Assembly: GCA_045629065.1 (NCBI GenBank)
Contig: JAZQQK010000043.1
Coordinates: forward strand, 1-6,903
Direction: 5' to 3'
Length of the DNA: 6,903 nt
From: JAKSSM01 sp045629065
Lineage (GTDB): Bacteria; Bacillota; Clostridia; Peptostreptococcales; Anaerovoracaceae
This document shows positions 5,806 to 6,903 of the stretch, one piece after another. Both the position numbers and the translations under genes were made by a program. The notes beneath the pieces were generated by a model that was not told the origin of the DNA, searched no databases, and was given only the letters and a program-made list of their open reading frames with translations. Positions within the stretch are counted from its first letter, which is position 1. The number at the start of each line of letters is the position of its first letter.

Positions 5806-6903
5806 TGTTCAAGAAAAAAGAAGCTGAAAAACAAAATATGGCTGAGGCTGTAGCACAGGGAGAAATCTCTGCTGAACTTGCAAGGTCGATTAAGCGCAAA
5901 TCAATCTTATTGATAGCATCTATCTGCCTTCTTATCGCAGTTCTAATCGCAGGCTCAATCGCTTGGTATACAAAGATTTCTGGAGCGCAAGGCGTTACAC
6001 TTCATGCTGCTACTACTGAATTAAGAGCCAACTTCGTTGAAGACCACATCGTAGTTGATATTAATCAGTATAAGCAAGTAAAAGGTGAAAGATCCGCCCC
6101 AGGAACATCAGGTGCTGTACCACTCTTACTCGAGAGTACTGGTGAAACTGGTTTGGACTATTCCATTCAGTTAGACTTTTCTGCTACAGCTCCAGAGTTC
6201 AAAGAAAGAATTAGATACTACTATACAAAGCCAGATGGTACTCAAGAGCCAATTAATCCTAAAACATCTATGGATGATGGCGCTGGTATTCATGGAACAT
6301 TCTCTGGTCCAGATGTAAATGTATTAGAATATATAAAGTGGGAGTGGGTTTGGACACTTTCAAGCGAAAACTTCTATGTAGATACAACTGGTGAGGGAGG
6401 TATTTGGTACAAGGCTGGAGATACTTTAATGGCAACTATTGATGATGAGCCTAGGTATGTAACTGGCCAACAGTACTTCGACTACTTATATCCAAGCAAA
6501 GACGGATATTGGATTGCTGATGCTAACGGTAATTACAACCATTATGGCCCTAATCAAAAAGCTACAGTTCAACTTTATGATAAAGTAACTCATCAACCAG
6601 CTACTATAACGAGTCTTGGTTTTGACGAACTTGTAAAAGCAGGTTTATTTGATAATTTGAATCCTGACCAACAGTTATTAACGGAAGCACGTGAAGCTTG
6701 GGATGCCTTCGATACAGAAATCGGTTTAGGCCACCTAGATGCATCTTTCACAAGCATAAATCCAAATCTAGATCCGTTCACAAAAGACTCTTGGGCTGAT
6801 GGCTCTAAAGACCATATGTATGCCTACCAAAAGGCAATGGAAGCAAAGCTTGTAATCACAGGTGCTCAAGCATTACCACAGAGAATTGAAAATTACGATT
6901 ATC
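5805..6903 (+). CDS. SipW-dependent TasA-like surface protein, 5' part (3' end outside window)
   Basis: The ATG at 5805 overlaps the TAA of the peptidase gene (TAATG); the frame stays open to the window edge, giving 366 residues. The N-region of about 32 residues is charged and unusually long for a signal peptide. The hydrophobic core is at about 33-53 and ends in IAGSIAWYTK. This can be laid beside the TasA signal peptide end (GGTWAAFNDIK), suggesting SipW cleavage near Ala53-Trp54. Further on, APGTSGAVPLLLESTG (98-113) followed by a YSIQLDF strand (119-125) resembles the PGTSG segment common in TasA/camelysin-like proteins. The rest is acidic, aromatic and cysteine-free after the signal, consistent with an extracellular beta protein; a stretch near 300-308 reads WDAFDTEIG. 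Likely role (inference): fibre or matrix subunit, processed by the peptidase encoded just upstream. Relation to substrate A cannot be tested because the visible parts barely overlap. Confidence 0.8.
   Translation, partial: MFKKKEAEKQNMAEAVAQGEISAELARSIKRKSILLIASICLLIAVLIAGSIAWYTKISGAQGVTLHAATTELRANFVEDHIVVDINQYKQVKGERSAPGTSGAVPLLLESTGETGLDYSIQLDFSATAPEFKERIRYYYTKPDGTQEPINPKTSMDDGAGIHGTFSGPDVNVLEYIKWEWVWTLSSENFYVDTTGEGGIWYKAGDTLMATIDDEPRYVTGQQYFDYLYPSKDGYWIADANGNYNHYGPNQKATVQLYDKVTHQPATITSLGFDELVKAGLFDNLNPDQQLLTEAREAWDAFDTEIGLGHLDASFTSINPNLDPFTKDSWADGSKDHMYAYQKAMEAKLVITGAQALPQRIENYDY

Noticed and set aside
5502..5899. Minus-strand ORFs across the peptidase 2/substrate B junction
   Set aside because: Antisense to the coiled-coil tail and signal peptide coding DNA; Ser/Ala/Phe-rich without motifs.

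Overview
The window looks like chromosomal DNA of a low-GC Gram-positive bacterium (Bacillota, probably an anaerobic gut-type Clostridia or a relative). The reasons are the AT-rich sequence with AT-rich gaps, strong AGGAGG-like ribosome binding sites, GTG and TAATG starts, and SipW-type signal peptidases next to TasA/camelysin-like substrates. No genus can be named from sequence alone. All recognisable genes are on the + strand, and no RNA gene, transposon or CRISPR array was seen.

Layout: (1) positions 2-982 hold the 3' end of a secreted, SipW-dependent surface protein (substrate A), followed by a weak hairpin terminator. (2) 1083-1781 encodes a SipW-type signal peptidase (copy 1). (3) 1782-2002 is a 221-bp AT-rich gap full of short palindromes and two pairs of direct repeats, both with a 32-bp period; it looks like a regulatory region. 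(4) 2003-3610 encodes a membrane-anchored AAA+ NTPase of McrB type. (5) 3650-5131 encodes a DUF2357/McrC-N-like protein that ends in a long charged helix instead of a nuclease. (6) 5131-5805 encodes a second, divergent SipW-type signal peptidase. (7) 5805-6903 is the 5' part of a second SipW-dependent surface protein (substrate B), which runs off the window and overlaps the previous gene by one base (TAATG). Genes 4 to 7 are spaced 39, -1 and -1 bp and must be one operon.

How it may work (inference): the two peptidases process TasA-like filament or matrix proteins at the outer face of the membrane. The AAA+ protein is tethered to the inner face by a transmembrane segment and has a leucine-zipper helix; the DUF2357-like protein is its probable partner, as McrC is for McrB. 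Both peptidases carry helical cytoplasmic tails, and one of them is a clean heptad coiled coil. The simplest model is a membrane complex in which an McrBC-derived motor has been recruited to export, processing or assembly of surface fibres. A defence role is the main alternative. The McrB-like/DUF2357-like pair inside a SipW/TasA-like operon is the most interesting content of the window.
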